Of a stretch of 64,000 bases of DNA, positions 24,706 to 35,900 are shown piece by piece. A model generated the notes under the pieces. It was not told where the DNA came from, searched no databases, and saw only the letters and a list, made by a program, of their open reading frames with translations. Position numbers and translations under genes: made by a program. This DNA comes from JBGLNJ01 sp034434835 (GTDB lineage Bacteria > Chloroflexota > Anaerolineae > Fen-1058), in the NCBI GenBank assembly GCA_034434835.1, contig DAOTXX010000071.1, forward strand, positions 82,885 to 146,884, in the 5' to 3' direction. Numbering within the stretch: position 1 is the first letter of the stretch; each line of letters begins with the position of its first letter.

Positions 24706-25095
24706 ATGGAAACACAAGACTCGAAACAGATTGAAGCCCGGTTGGACGAACTGGCAGAAGTCATCGCCGCCGAAGAATCGGCGCACGCGGACTATGAGGC
24801 CAGGCGCGCTGCGATCCTGGAAAAGGTCAAGGCAGAGTTGGATGCCCTCGACGCAGAATATGCGCCGCTGTTTGCCGCCGCCGCAGAGCGTCGGACGGCG
24901 CTGGAAGAAGCGATCAAGAACGATGTCCTGAACTGGGGTGCCAGCGTCAGGGGCAGCCAATGGCACGCGGTATACTATCGCGGTCGGGTCACCTGGGATA
25001 CTCATGGTCTGGAGGTGTACGCGGCCGTTCATCCCGAAGTCAATGCGTTCCGCAAAGAAGGCGAGCCGACCGTCGTCCTGCGCGCGGTAAAATAA
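24706..25095 (+). CDS. Gam-like coiled-coil protein
   Basis: 129 residues. A long charged coiled coil (residues about 5-80) is followed by a compact C-terminal part GRVTWDTHGLEVYAAVHPEVNAFRKEGEPTVVLR. This layout, helical hairpin then a beta strand with V(T/S)W and a final (E/P)P(T/S)V.(I/L)R, resembles phage Mu Gam host-nuclease inhibitors, which bind DNA ends. Similar stand-alone proteins occur in bacterial genomes without an evident prophage; I see no phage genes nearby. The assignment is by pattern and should be taken as tentative. It starts 27 nt after fdhA and may be in the same transcript. Its last 24 bases are repeated at 25731-25754. Confidence 0.55.
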   Translation: METQDSKQIEARLDELAEVIAAEESAHADYEARRAAILEKVKAELDALDAEYAPLFAAAAERRTALEEAIKNDVLNWGASVRGSQWHAVYYRGRVTWDTHGLEVYAAVHPEVNAFRKEGEPTVVLRAVK

Positions 25096-25185
25096 ACCAA
25101 AGGTTCCAGCGGAGGCGGCTTCCACGCCGCTGTTGCGCGAGTTTCGCTTTTGAATGGGCGCCGGATCATGCCTGTGGCGACATGG

Positions 25186-25191
25186 TATAAT
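25186..25191 (+). promoter_or_regulatory. Probable -10 box (TATAAT)
   Basis: A perfect TATAAT lies 22 nt before the ATG of the next gene and is followed by a GGAGGAG ribosome site. No good -35 is visible. Confidence 0.5.
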
Positions 25192-25212
25192 GGGTCTGGA
25201 GGAGATCGGAAG

Positions 25213-25548
25213 ATGAAAACCCATGAGTTAGTTATCGAGATGAAATTACTGGAACGCCGACTCACACTCTATGAGGAAAAATATGGCATTCTCAGCGAGG
25301 ACTTTTATGCAGCGTTGATGTCGGGTCAACTTTCACGCTACGATGAGTACGACGAGACACGCAATGACTTTAGTCGCTGGAAAGGCATTTACGAGACCTG
25401 GCTGCGGCGCAAGCAAGCCTATTCAGAGCAAATCAAGCAGCATGACCTTGCAGAGATGATTCGTCTGCAGCCAGCTTTTCGACATATCCTCACCACAAGC
25501 ATGTGCCACCCGACATCAAGCGTCACCGCATTCCTGCGCCTGGCATAA
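25213..25548 (+). CDS. Small helical protein of unknown function
   Basis: 111 residues. I chose the ATG at 25213 because GGAGGAG lies 9 nt upstream and a promoter-like TATAAT just before; an earlier in-frame start at 25150 lies upstream of that box. Residues 1-85 are helical with the pattern MKLLERRLTLYEEKYGILSEDFYAALMSGQL...DFSRWKGIYETWLRRKQAY. This recalls small antitoxin-like proteins that are usually paired with a toxin gene, but no partner gene follows. The C-terminal about 25 residues (RHILTTSMCHPTSS) look unlike the rest and may be a recombinant tail. Function unknown. Confidence 0.5.
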   Translation: MKTHELVIEMKLLERRLTLYEEKYGILSEDFYAALMSGQLSRYDEYDETRNDFSRWKGIYETWLRRKQAYSEQIKQHDLAEMIRLQPAFRHILTTSMCHPTSSVTAFLRLA

Positions 25549-25775
25549 GCTTCACTCAACCCAATCTCCTTTTTCTTATCAGTGAGATCGAGGAGCTGCT
25601 CAAGATGTAGGGGGACGAGTCGCCGTGCCAGCCGCTTCGGAGGCTCGTGCCCACGGCCAGGCCCCTTGTCCTAGAGAATGAGCCTGACCTGGACACCACC
25701 GGTCTGACGCTGAAACCAGCGGGCTGTGCGTCGTCCTGCGCGCGGTAAAATAGGTTGATCTCAACAGGAGAGCCA
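25549..25775. other. Gap with duplicated 3' end of the Gam-like gene
   Basis: Contains a 24-bp exact copy (25731-25754) of the final codons of the Gam-like gene (25072-25095). The copy ends just before the mgtC ribosome site. It suggests that mgtC once followed that gene directly and that the present spacer came in by duplication or insertion. Confidence 0.6.
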
Positions 25776-26198
25776 ATGACCATCTTGCCAGAAGACATGC
25801 TCAAGGTGCTCGTGGCTGTGCTGATCGGCGGGCTGATCGGCGCGGAGCGCGAGTTTCATGACAAGGCGGCCGGCTTTCGCACGATCATTTTCATCTGCGT
25901 CGGGGCCACGCTGTTTACCATCTTTTCGCACAAGATCGGGGGCGAGGGCGATACGGCCCGCATCGCCGCCAATATCGTCAGCGGGGTAGGCTTTCTGGGC
26001 GCAGGCGTGATCCTCCGCGACGCCGGACGGATCATTGGGTTGACGACCGCTTCAACGATCTGGTTGACGGCGGCGTTGGGTATGGGGATCGGCAGCGGGC
26101 ACTATGGATTTGCCGCCGCCGCCACCGGCATCATGTTGATCGTCTTGTGGTTCTTTCCCTGGATCGAGGAACGGATTGACGCAATCCGCGATGAATAA
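25776..26198 (+). CDS. MgtC/SapB-family membrane protein, N-terminal part
   Basis: 140 residues. This is the membrane domain of MgtC/SapB proteins (magnesium-related and virulence-linked; molecular role debated). Four to five hydrophobic segments are present, with LIGGLIGAEREFHDKAAGFRT (the conserved GAER and AGLRT-like motifs) and GFLGAGVILRD...GLTTASTIWLTAALGMGIG. The ATG at 25776 has AGGAG upstream. The frame stops at a TAA (26196-26198), but the next 70 codons in the same frame encode the usual C-terminal cytosolic domain. The gene is therefore interrupted by one nonsense codon. The membrane part alone could still be made. Confidence 0.85.
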   Translation: MTILPEDMLKVLVAVLIGGLIGAEREFHDKAAGFRTIIFICVGATLFTIFSHKIGGEGDTARIAANIVSGVGFLGAGVILRDAGRIIGLTTASTIWLTAALGMGIGSGHYGFAAAATGIMLIVLWFFPWIEERIDAIRDE

Positions 26199-26207
26199 AC
26201 GTACGAG

Positions 26208-26408
26208 GTGGTGTGCTCCCGGCCCGACGAGTTTGAGCGCATCGAGGCGGCGTTCAGGCAATGTGGATTGCGCGTACGTTCTCGCAAACAGGTCAAATCC
26301 GAAGCCTGCGTGACCTGCACGTGGCAGGCGAGCGGCTCGCCCCAAAACCACGACCGCCTCGTCCAGACGCTGATGTCGGATGCCGACGTGCGCGAGTTTC
26401 ACTTTTGA
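26208..26408 (+). pseudogene. C-terminal domain of the MgtC protein, separated by a stop codon
   Basis: 66 codons in the same frame as the preceding gene, beginning with GTG GTG 10 nt after its TAA. The sequence (SRPDEFERIEAAFRQCGLRVRSRKQVK...VQTLMSDADVREFHF) is the ACT-like C-terminal domain normally continuous with the membrane part. There is no ribosome site, so separate translation is uncertain, though restart next to the stop is possible. The last bases (GCGCGAGTTTC.CTTTTGAATG) are repeated at 25134-25156, evidence of an older duplication. Confidence 0.65.
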
Positions 26409-26984
26409 ATGAACGCCGGGCAACACGCACGACGACCGAGCATCATTGGCGCGACATGATGCCGGACAAACCAAGATTCCCATCATAGATATCGTTCCTG
26501 ACTTGACATCGCCTGGCTGGCGCCGAAACGAGCGGGCTATGAGGTCGTCACCCCTGAGCCGCTCTCCTACCAGAGGCATCAGCTCGATGTTTACGTTTGC
26601 ACGGTCGGCAGCGGAACAACCTCCATCATCCAACTCGCCGACTGGCTAACCAAGACCTTTCCCCACTTTGGCGTAGCCCGATCCTGCATACTTTTTGCCT
26701 ATTGCCAAGTCAACCGAACTGTGATATGCCATAGGCATGGCCGGTTGTTATAGTGTTGTAATGCTCTTGAAAGCATCTTGCAAACCTGACCCTCTGTTAT
26801 TCGTGGTATTCTAGCCTCAAGTATTGAATCGTCGGGCCTGGCAAAAGCGACCGTCGGTTTGAGCATCTATCATCTACCGCCGCCCACAACTCCTCGTCAC
26901 ACGGCCGGCGCGGTTTTCTATGCGTCCGCACCGGTTCAAACCCGTTGAACCGGTAGGACGAGTCTTTGATCGAGGAGAGCTATC
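26409..26984. other. Intergenic region before the giant secreted protein
   Basis: 576 bp. A plus-strand frame from about 26517 to 26757 is open (LAPKRAGYEVVTPEPL...LADWLTKTFPHFG) but has no start and no recognised family; it may be a gene remnant. Near the end is a perfect palindrome (26930-26954, listed separately) and the ribosome site GAGGAGAG before the ATG at 26985. No convincing promoter was found. Confidence 0.4.
26930..26954. promoter_or_regulatory. Perfect 10-bp inverted repeat in the leader of the giant gene
   Basis: Arms ACCGGTTCAA and TTGAACCGGT with a 5-nt loop, 30 nt before the ATG. It can be an operator for a dimeric regulator or a stem in the 5' leader; its position next to the ribosome site fits translational control. 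Confidence 0.55.
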
Positions 26985-29900
26985 ATGATACGTTATGCTT
27001 CATCCACGTCTCAGCAGGTTGCCTCGGCTCCAGCCCTTTCGCCACGCTTGTCTTTTGCAACCAGCGCGCGGGTCACCCTGACAGTCGCACTGCCTCTAGT
27101 CCTCATTTTGCTGATGCTGATCGCTTTGGCTCCGGGCCGGCTGGCTCCGGCCAGCGCGGCCGGGACGATCCGCTACGTCGCGCCCGGCGGGGGGTGTGGC
27201 GGCGCAATGCCCTGTTACAGCACGGTACAGGCTGCTGTGAACGCGGCGCAAGCCGGTGACGAAATCCGTGTAGCGCAAGGCACATACACAGACGTTCAGT
27301 CGATCGGCGCCTTGACGCAGGTCGTCTATCTCTCCGTTTCGCTCACGCTGCGGGGTGGGTATGCCACCTCGGACTGGGCGAACTATTACTTCACTCGCCC
27401 CACCATCCTCGACGCGCGCGGGCTGGGGCGGGTGATCTATGTGACAAGCACTGTCACAGCGACCATCGAGGGCTTTAGCCTCACAGGCGGGTCGGCATTC
27501 CAGGGCGGCGGCCTCTATATTGCCGGCGGCAACACGCTCATCCAAAACAACAAAATCTATGGTAACAGCGCCCCTATCACCAATAGCAAGGGCGGTGGCA
27601 TCTATGTTGCCGGCGGCTCTCCCACACTGCGGAGTAATACCATTTTCAGCAACGCGGCGGCAGCATTTGGAGGCGGTGTGGCTGTCGAGGGGGGAGCGGC
27701 GCTGATTGAAAGCAACATTATCTACAGCAACACCACGACAAGCACAGCGAGTGTTGATGTCGGAGGCGGAGGTATCTTTGTCGACTCCCTGTCCAGTTCC
27801 CCAACGATTCGCGGGAACACTATCTATAGTAATACTGCCAGCGTGGCTAGCGGAGGCGGCATCCACATCTGGCATGGCCCCCAGTTGGTGACCGTGGAAC
27901 AGAACGAGGTTCGCCACAATAACGCGAGCCGCGGCGGTGGCGTCTATATCCGCGAGGGCGGCCATGTGGTTAGAAACAATCTTGTTTACAGCAACACGGC
28001 CGAGAGCGGCTATGGTGGCGGTGGATTCTATCTTCGACAAACCAATGCGACGGCTGAAAACAACACCTTGTCTGGCAACACCAATGATGGCATCTATATC
28101 GAGATTGGCTCGCCTGCTGGTTATCCCACCCTGCGAAACAATGTCGTGGTCAGTAACACCCGCTATGGCGTCAATGCCACTGGCAGCATCAGCGTGACCT
28201 ACTCTGCGGTCTGGGGCAATACGACCAGCAATTTCGGCGGTTCCGCCGTCGCCGCCACAGGCACAATCACCCAGGACCCACTCTTGACTTCAGACTTTCG
28301 TCTCCAGCCCGGCTCGCCGGCCATTGATGCGGCTGATCCCAACAATTATCCCGCCAACGACTATGCCGGCCGCGCGCGCCCGTTCGGCGCCCGCGCCGAC
28401 ATGGGCGCATACGAATACTATGCCGGCAACTGCTTTGCCCGCCTGAACAACGGCCAGGTGTACACGACGGTTCAGGCGGCGGTGGAGGCTTCTACACTGC
28501 CCACTGATGTGATCCGCGTGGCAGGCGTCTGCACAGGCATCCAGGCAATGGCAGACGGCGGACAGACAGTGACCCAGACCGTTTATCTCTCCAAGCCACT
28601 CACCTTGCGTGGTGGTTATGCCGAGACGTATTGGACGGCCCCGATCACCCGGACGATCCTGGACACGCAGGGGTTGGGACGAGTCGTCTATATCACCGGC
28701 ACCTCGGCGATCACGGTGGATGGCTTTGTGATCCGGGGCGGGGATGCCTCCACTGGCGGCGGCAGCGCAGGCGGCGGTCTGTACGTCGCCGCACCATTCA
28801 GCCCGACGATTCAGAATGTGATCGCCTACAGTAACACGGCGACCTACGGCGGCGGTTTCGCCTCAGCAGGCGGCAACCCGCGCCTGTTCCACAACACTTT
28901 TGTCGCCAACACGGCGACCAGCGGCGGCGGGCTGTACCTGGCCAACGGCGCGTCGGTCGTCCGCAGCACGATCGTCGTCAGCAATGCCGGGGGCGGCATC
29001 TGGGCCACGTCCGGCTACACGCCCAACCTGGACTATAACCTCGTGTGGAGCAATCCTGGCGGCGATTATTTGATGGGGGCCATTGCGGGCGCCCACGATA
29101 TTTCTGCCGACCCGCGCTTTAGCGACTTGGCCGGGCGCGATTTCCACCTGCGGGTGGATTCGCCAGCCCTGCACGCCGCCGATCCCAACTCGACGCTGAG
29201 CATGGACCTGGAAGGCGATGCCCGACCGCTCGGCCGCCAGTCCGACATCGGTGCGGACGAGGCTACGCCGTATCCGAACGCCACGCTTTCCGGCGCGCCC
29301 AACAGCCCGAGCCGGGGCGTGCTGGGGCAGATCATCGTTTACACGCACACGCTGACCAACAACGGCACGCTGATCAGCGACACATTCGATCTGAGCCACA
29401 CGCTGACCGTCTACGGGCCGCCGACCAATTGGAGCATCGAGTACGTCACGCTGCCGGTGACGCTGATGCGAGACGAGAGCCGCGACATCACCGTCAGCGT
29501 CCGTGTGGGGGATGGCATCAGCGATACGTACGCCGTCGTCACGCTCACGGCCACCTCGCGGACGAATCCCAACGCTTACGCGCAGGCCAATAACCAGACC
29601 CTGGTCAACTGGACGCCGGGCGTGACGCTGATGCCCGTGACGGCGACGCTGCACGTCAACCCTGGCGCTACAGTGACGGTGCCCCACACACTGAGGAACA
29701 CGGGCAACTTTACGGATGCCTTTACGATCACGTGGAGTCGGAGACCGAACTGGCAAGGGATCGTGGTCGGGGTGATGCCCCCCTCGTCGGTGATCACGCT
29801 GGGGCCGTTCGCCCAGACCACGCTCTGGATTCAGACGGCGGTGACGGACACAATGCCGGGCGGATTGACCGAGACCGTGTTCCTGACCGCCACCAGCGGA

Positions 29901-32900
29901 CTGGTGCCTGGCCTGCGCGCCAGGTTGACCGACACGTTCGAGGTGGACTTTACCCCCGGCCCACGCTACGTGGCGACGGGGGGCAACAACACGCTGAACA
30001 ACTGTCACGTCAGCAGTCTCCCTTGCCGCACGATTGCTTACGCGGTGGATCAGGCAGCCAACGGCGATGTGGTCAAGGTCGCGGCCGGCACCTATCACGA
30101 GCACGATCTCATCTTGAACAAGACCATCATCTTGCGCGGCGGCTATACCACCGGCAACTGGCAAGATTTCAGGCCCAAGGCCAACCCGACCATCATCAAC
30201 GCGCAAGGCCTGGGGCGGGTGCTGTACATTTTCGGCAATCCCACCATCGAAGGGTTCACGCTGCAAGGCGGCTGGACGGCCGGCTCCGGCGGCGGCGTCT
30301 ACGTGGACGTGGGCGAGCCGATCCTGCGGCAGAACACGATCGTCAGCAATACGGCCGGCGCGTATGGCGGCGGCGTCTATATCGGCAGCGGGTCTGGGAG
30401 GACAGTCTGGCTTGAGCGAAACACGCTGGCTTTCAACACCGCCCAGCGGGGCGGCGGTTTGGCCAGCATCTCTGGCGATCCACGCTTTTGGAATAACCTG
30501 GTGTACCGGAACACGGCCAGCGCCGAGGGCGGCGGCGTGTACGTCTCTGCCCATAGCCCGCTCATCTGGCACAACACGATCTTTAGCAACACCGCCAATC
30601 TGGGCGGCGGCCTCTACCTTTTCGGCGGGACGCCGATGGTGAGCAACACGCTCGTCATCAGCAACAGCGCGGCGATCAGTGCCGGAGGCATCTACAGCCA
30701 GACGGCCGGCGCTGTAGTGGGCTATAACGACGTGTGGGGCAACCTCAACGGCAACTATGCAGGCATGACCCCCGGCCCCAACGACATGGTCGCCGATCCG
30801 CTCTTTGCAAACCCGATCAGCTACAATCTGCGCTTGCTGAGCATCTCGCCCGTGATCGGTCGGGCGCAGCCCAGCCTGGTGAGCGATGACTATTGGGGCA
30901 ACCCGCGCCCGGTGCCGGAGGGCGGCCTGCCGGACATTGGCGCGGACGAGTACATGCGGGCTGGCCTGGCGATCGCGCCGAACTATACCGCCACCGCCAC
31001 GCCAGGGCAGATCGTGACCTTTACGCACGTCCTGACCAACAGCGGCGATTACACCGACACGGTCCTCCTCACGGCGAGCAACAGCCAGGGCTGGGGGTTC
31101 ATCCTCCGACCGCCGCCCACGCTGACGCTGGGCTTGAACATGACCGGCACGATCACCACGACCTTTATGGTCCCGGCCGGCACGCTCAGCAACACAGTGA
31201 ACACGACCTTCATCACCGCCACGTCCGGGAACGACGACGAGTATTGGGTGACGGCGATCAACACGACCACCGTCGGATTGGGCCTGGGCGTCTCGCTGGA
31301 ACCCGATCGCACCGGGCTGATGCAATCCAGCGATCCGTATATCGTCTATACCCACACCCTGATGAACGTGGGCAACTATACCGACACGTTTACTTTGCAG
31401 TATCGGCACAGCACGACATGGACGGTAGCGCTTGCGCCGCAGGTGGTCACGTTGAGGGGCGGCATGACGACGACGGTGCAGGTCACGGTCACGCCGCTGG
31501 GCGTCAGCCCCGGCGTGCTGGGCGTAGATATCCTCGTCATCACCGCCACCTCCCAGATCAGCTCGAGCGTGTTCGACCTGGTCACCGACACGACCTTTGT
31601 CAACCGGACCTTTGGCGTGACGCTGGCGCCGCCTCGAGAGGGCATCGGCTGGCCTGGGCAACAGGTGGTCTATACGCACACGTTGACCAACCTCGGCAAC
31701 TATACGGACACTTTTAACTTGAGCAGCTTGTACACCTATACGCCCGCCTTCCCTGGGCAAAGTTGGGGCGTCCTGCTCAACCCCTACCAGGTGACCGTCG
31801 GCGGCGGAGCCACGCGCACGATCACGGTCACGGTCAGCATCCCCTCTCGCACGCTCAGCGATACGGCCGTCTTTAGCGGCACCGTCGCCCGATCTTGGAC
31901 CACGGCGACCAACCTGTTCACGACCGATGTTCGCGCCGGCGTCATGGAGACGACCACAGTCGGGCACAAGGTTGATTTCATACTTTACAGCGATACCGGG
32001 TGCGCTCAGGCTTTCGGGGCCTCGGCGATAACGGTAACATTCGGAAACTTTGTGACCAACACTGGTAACTATACCGATAGCTTTGTCGTCACCGCGACCA
32101 GCACAAGCGGATACCGGGTCGAGGTCTATCCAACAACCACGCCATCCGTGGGACCCAACACGGGCGCGTGGATTGATGTCATTGTGTATGATATACCTTC
32201 TTCCCGCACCAGCGAAACCGTTATCGTGACCGCAACTTCGGTGGCCAGCAGCACGGTCCAACGGACGGCTACGGATATAGCCTACTTGAACTTTACACGT
32301 CGTTTGGAGTGGCAGCCCGGGTTCAACTGGGCCATCGTCTCTGCGCTGGGCAATATCCCTGCGGTGTACACGCATACGCTGTATTACACCAGCACAGAGA
32401 TGGGCAGTCGACAAATAACGCTGACCGCTGCGTCGGCCCCGCCGCCGGTGGGGTTGGGTTGGCCGGCCAGCGTCGAGCCGACGCAGGTATCCATGTCTCC
32501 GGGGGATAGCGTGCCGGTCACCGTCACCGTGCAGGTTCCTTCCGCCGCACTCGACGCCGACGAGCTCACACTGGCGACGGCGGACATTTTGTATTCGTCG
32601 TGTGATGCCGAGATAGCCGACGAATGGACGGCTGTTCGCCGACCGGCTGTCTTGCTCTATCCCGACCAGAGCGGCAGCGCCGCGCCGGGCAGCGTCATCA
32701 CCTACATGCACACCTTGAGCAACGCCGGCGGCCTGACCGATAGTTACACGCTCACCTGGTCCACGCCCAGCCCGGGCTGGCAGGTTTCGGTCGAACCCAG
32801 CCTGGTCAACAATCTATGGCCGCACACAGGCGTGTCCGTCATCGCCACGATCACTGTGCCGACCGCATTGTTGAGCGGAACGGTAGAGACGCTGGTCATC

Positions 32901-35900
32901 ACGGCGACTTCACATTACAACCCGGTCGTTTCGGATACGGTCACCGATCAGACGACGGTGGCCTATGCGCCGGGCGCGATCCTGGCGCCCGATGGCAGCG
33001 GCTCGACCTATCCGGGCGGGAGTTATACCTATACGCACAGCCTGACCAACACAGGCAACTATACTCAGACGTACGAGCTGCGGACCAACTCGGGGCTGGT
33101 GGGTTATCCGGTCGTCTCGCCGACGATGGTGTACTCGCTGGGGCCAGGCCAGGTCTATACGGGCATCGTGGTGGTCGTGTCCATCCCGGAACACGCCGCG
33201 ACGGGATCGATCGAACGCTCGCAGGTGACGGCGCTGTTTGCCGGTCAACAGGCAAGCGCGGTAGACTCGACGCAGGTCACACAAAAGCCTGGCCCGCGCT
33301 ACGTGGCCAAAGGCGGCACAGACGGCATCAACAACTGCACACTGCTCGGCCAATACGGGCCGTGCGCGACGATCCAGCATGCGGTGAATGTGGCTGCATG
33401 GGGCGATCCGATCTATGTCGCGCAGGGCACCTACACCGGCACACTCGTCCTCGACAAGCCCGTCTGGGTGAGCGGCGGTTACACGCTGACGAACAACTGG
33501 GCCAACGCAGACCCGTTCAACCAGGCGACGATCCTGGATGCGCAGGGTCAGGGACGGGTCATCTCGATCACCGCGCCGGTGACCAGCGTGACAGGGTTCC
33601 ACATCACTAACGGCAATGCAAACACTGGCGGCGGCATCTACCTGGACACCGGACAGCCGATCACGCTTGCAGCGCTGATGATCTATAGTAACACGGCGAC
33701 CCAGGGCGGCGCGATCTATGTACGCAGCGGCGACGTGACGCTGATCAACAGCGTGCTGTACTCGAACACGGCCAGCAGCCTGGGCGGCGGCCTGTACGTG
33801 ACCGGCACGACCCGGCTCATCAACAACACGCTGGTCGCCAACCGGGCCATCACCGGCGGCGTGGTGTATCAGGCTGCCGGGACGATGGTGGTCACCAACA
33901 CGATCCTGGTCAGCAATACGGCGACGATCACCGGCGGCGTGGCCTATGCCGAACCCGGCGCGACCTGGTCGTTAGCCTACAACGACCTGTGGAACAATAC
34001 CAATGCCGAAAACGTGACCAGCGCCAACAGCCTGGCGGTTGACCCGTTGTTCCAGAACGTCGCCGCGCGCGATTTCCGCCTCCGGGCCGACTCGCTGTGC
34101 ATTGACAACGGCATCACCGTCACGCTGAGCACAGACCTGGCCAATCGCCCACGCCCGCAGGCAGTGGCTTTCGACCGCCCGCACGTTTCGGACTATGACA
34201 TGGGCGCGTTCGAGTTCGACCCGCAGCGAGGCTGGCAGTTCGATCCCGCCTTCCAACAGCGGCGCGGGACGACCAGCCTGGTCGTATACACGCACATCTT
34301 GACGAACACGGGCAACTATACCGACACGGCCGTGCTCACAGCGACGATTGACCGGGTGGATTGGGGAGTGATGTTCTGGCCGCCGTCAGTGACGCTGCGC
34401 GCTGGCTTGACGACGACCGTGTATGTCACCGTCACGATCCCGCCGACGACCGAGATCGGCACGGTGGGCACCGCCATCATCACGGCGACCTCGACCTTGA
34501 GTCCGTCCGTCTTTGCCCAGGCAGTGGATACGACCTCCTACCAGCAAGACATTGACGTGGCGATTCACAAGACTGTGGTCCCCACAGGCTGGCTCAAGTC
34601 GGGCGATGCGATCACGTATACGCTCGTTTACACTAACAATGGCCCGGTCATGGCCTATGGCATGGTCATCACAGACTGGCTGCCGATCACACTGACGAAT
34701 GTGATCTCGACCAGCTCGCCGCCGGTCACGCCGACAGTAGGCCCAGGCTACGTGTCCTGGACTTCTGCCAACCTGAGCACGGGCGCCAAGGGGATCATCA
34801 CCCTCACGGGCGTGGTCAGTCAACCGTTGGGCCTGGTGAGCGCGATGGTCAACACGGCTCAGATCACGACCACGCAGTACGACGTGACGCCGACGAATAA
34901 CACGTCCTGGGTGAGCAATGGGGTGGATACTCAGTCGCCCAGCGTGCCGACCCTGCTCAGCCCGGCGAACGGCACGCTCACCGGCACGCGAACGCTGACC
35001 TTTACCTGGCAACCCTCCAGTGACGGAGCCGGCGCCGGCGTGTGGGGTTACCAGTTCATCCTCAGCGGCAGCGCGTACTATTCGAGCGCGACGGTGTACT
35101 CGCCAACGACCTGGGCGCGCCTGTCGAATCTGCCGCTCGGTGTGTACACCTGGACGGTGAGCGCGTTCGACGTGCTGGGGAATATGAGCGCGTTTGCTTC
35201 GCCGTTCTCGCTCACGATAGACGCGCCGGTCTTGACGGTGACCAAGCGCGCCACGCCGACGGTGGCTGTGGCCGGCGCGCCGTTCACGTATCTCCTGACC
35301 ATCTCGAACACCGGCCAGGTGCCGGCCACCGGCGTGGTGGTGACGGACGCTATCCCCACCGGCGCGAATTACGTCTCATCGTCCGGGATTCGAGTGGGCA
35401 GCGTCATCAGTTGGTCTGGCCTCAGCGTCCCAACGGGCGGCGCAACGCAGGCGACGTTTGTCGTCAGCGCGTGCCAGGCGGTGACCAACACCTCCTATCG
35501 CGTGGTGACCAGCACCGAGAGCGTCGGCAGCGACTGGGGCGCGGCGGTGCCGATGACGCCGCAGGCGCCGACGATCACGGCAGACTTTACTCATTCGCTA
35601 GAAGTGAACGTCGGGTGGCCGGCGTACTTTACGGACACGACCACGTCCAACGGCGCAGGCATGGTGGGGTGGACCTGGAACATGGGCGATGGGCAGGTCA
35701 AGACCGGCCGCGCGATCAGCCATACGTACACGATCTCTGGCTCCTACGTCGTCACGCTGACGGTGACGGACGCCTGCGGCTTTACGCAGAGCGTGACCCA
35801 CCCGATCACCGTTACGTTCCGGCCAGGGATATTGGAGCGATTGGGCATCAGCCCGGTGATGACGCAAACCGCCGGGGTCGGCTTTACGCTGGTGATCACC

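Noticed and set aside
22147..25224. A 1025-codon minus-strand frame across fdhA and the Gam-like gene
   Set aside because: It is the antisense shadow of a conserved selenoprotein. The composition (Arg, His, Asp, Gln rich) is typical of shadow frames and no motif is seen.
26446..26649. A 67-codon frame upstream of the giant gene
   Set aside because: No ribosome site and no recognisable protein. A different frame over the same bases looks slightly more protein-like, so neither is supported.
26930..26954. A GGTTCAAACCC-like T-arm suggesting a tRNA gene
   Set aside because: The sequence is a perfect palindrome with no acceptor, D or anticodon stems in the surrounding bases.
28863..32711. A 1282-codon open frame on the minus strand inside the giant gene
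   Set aside because: It lies fully antisense to a protein with clear repeats and domains. Its Arg/Gly/Asp/His-rich translation has no family features. Strong GC bias at third codon positions explains the lack of stops.
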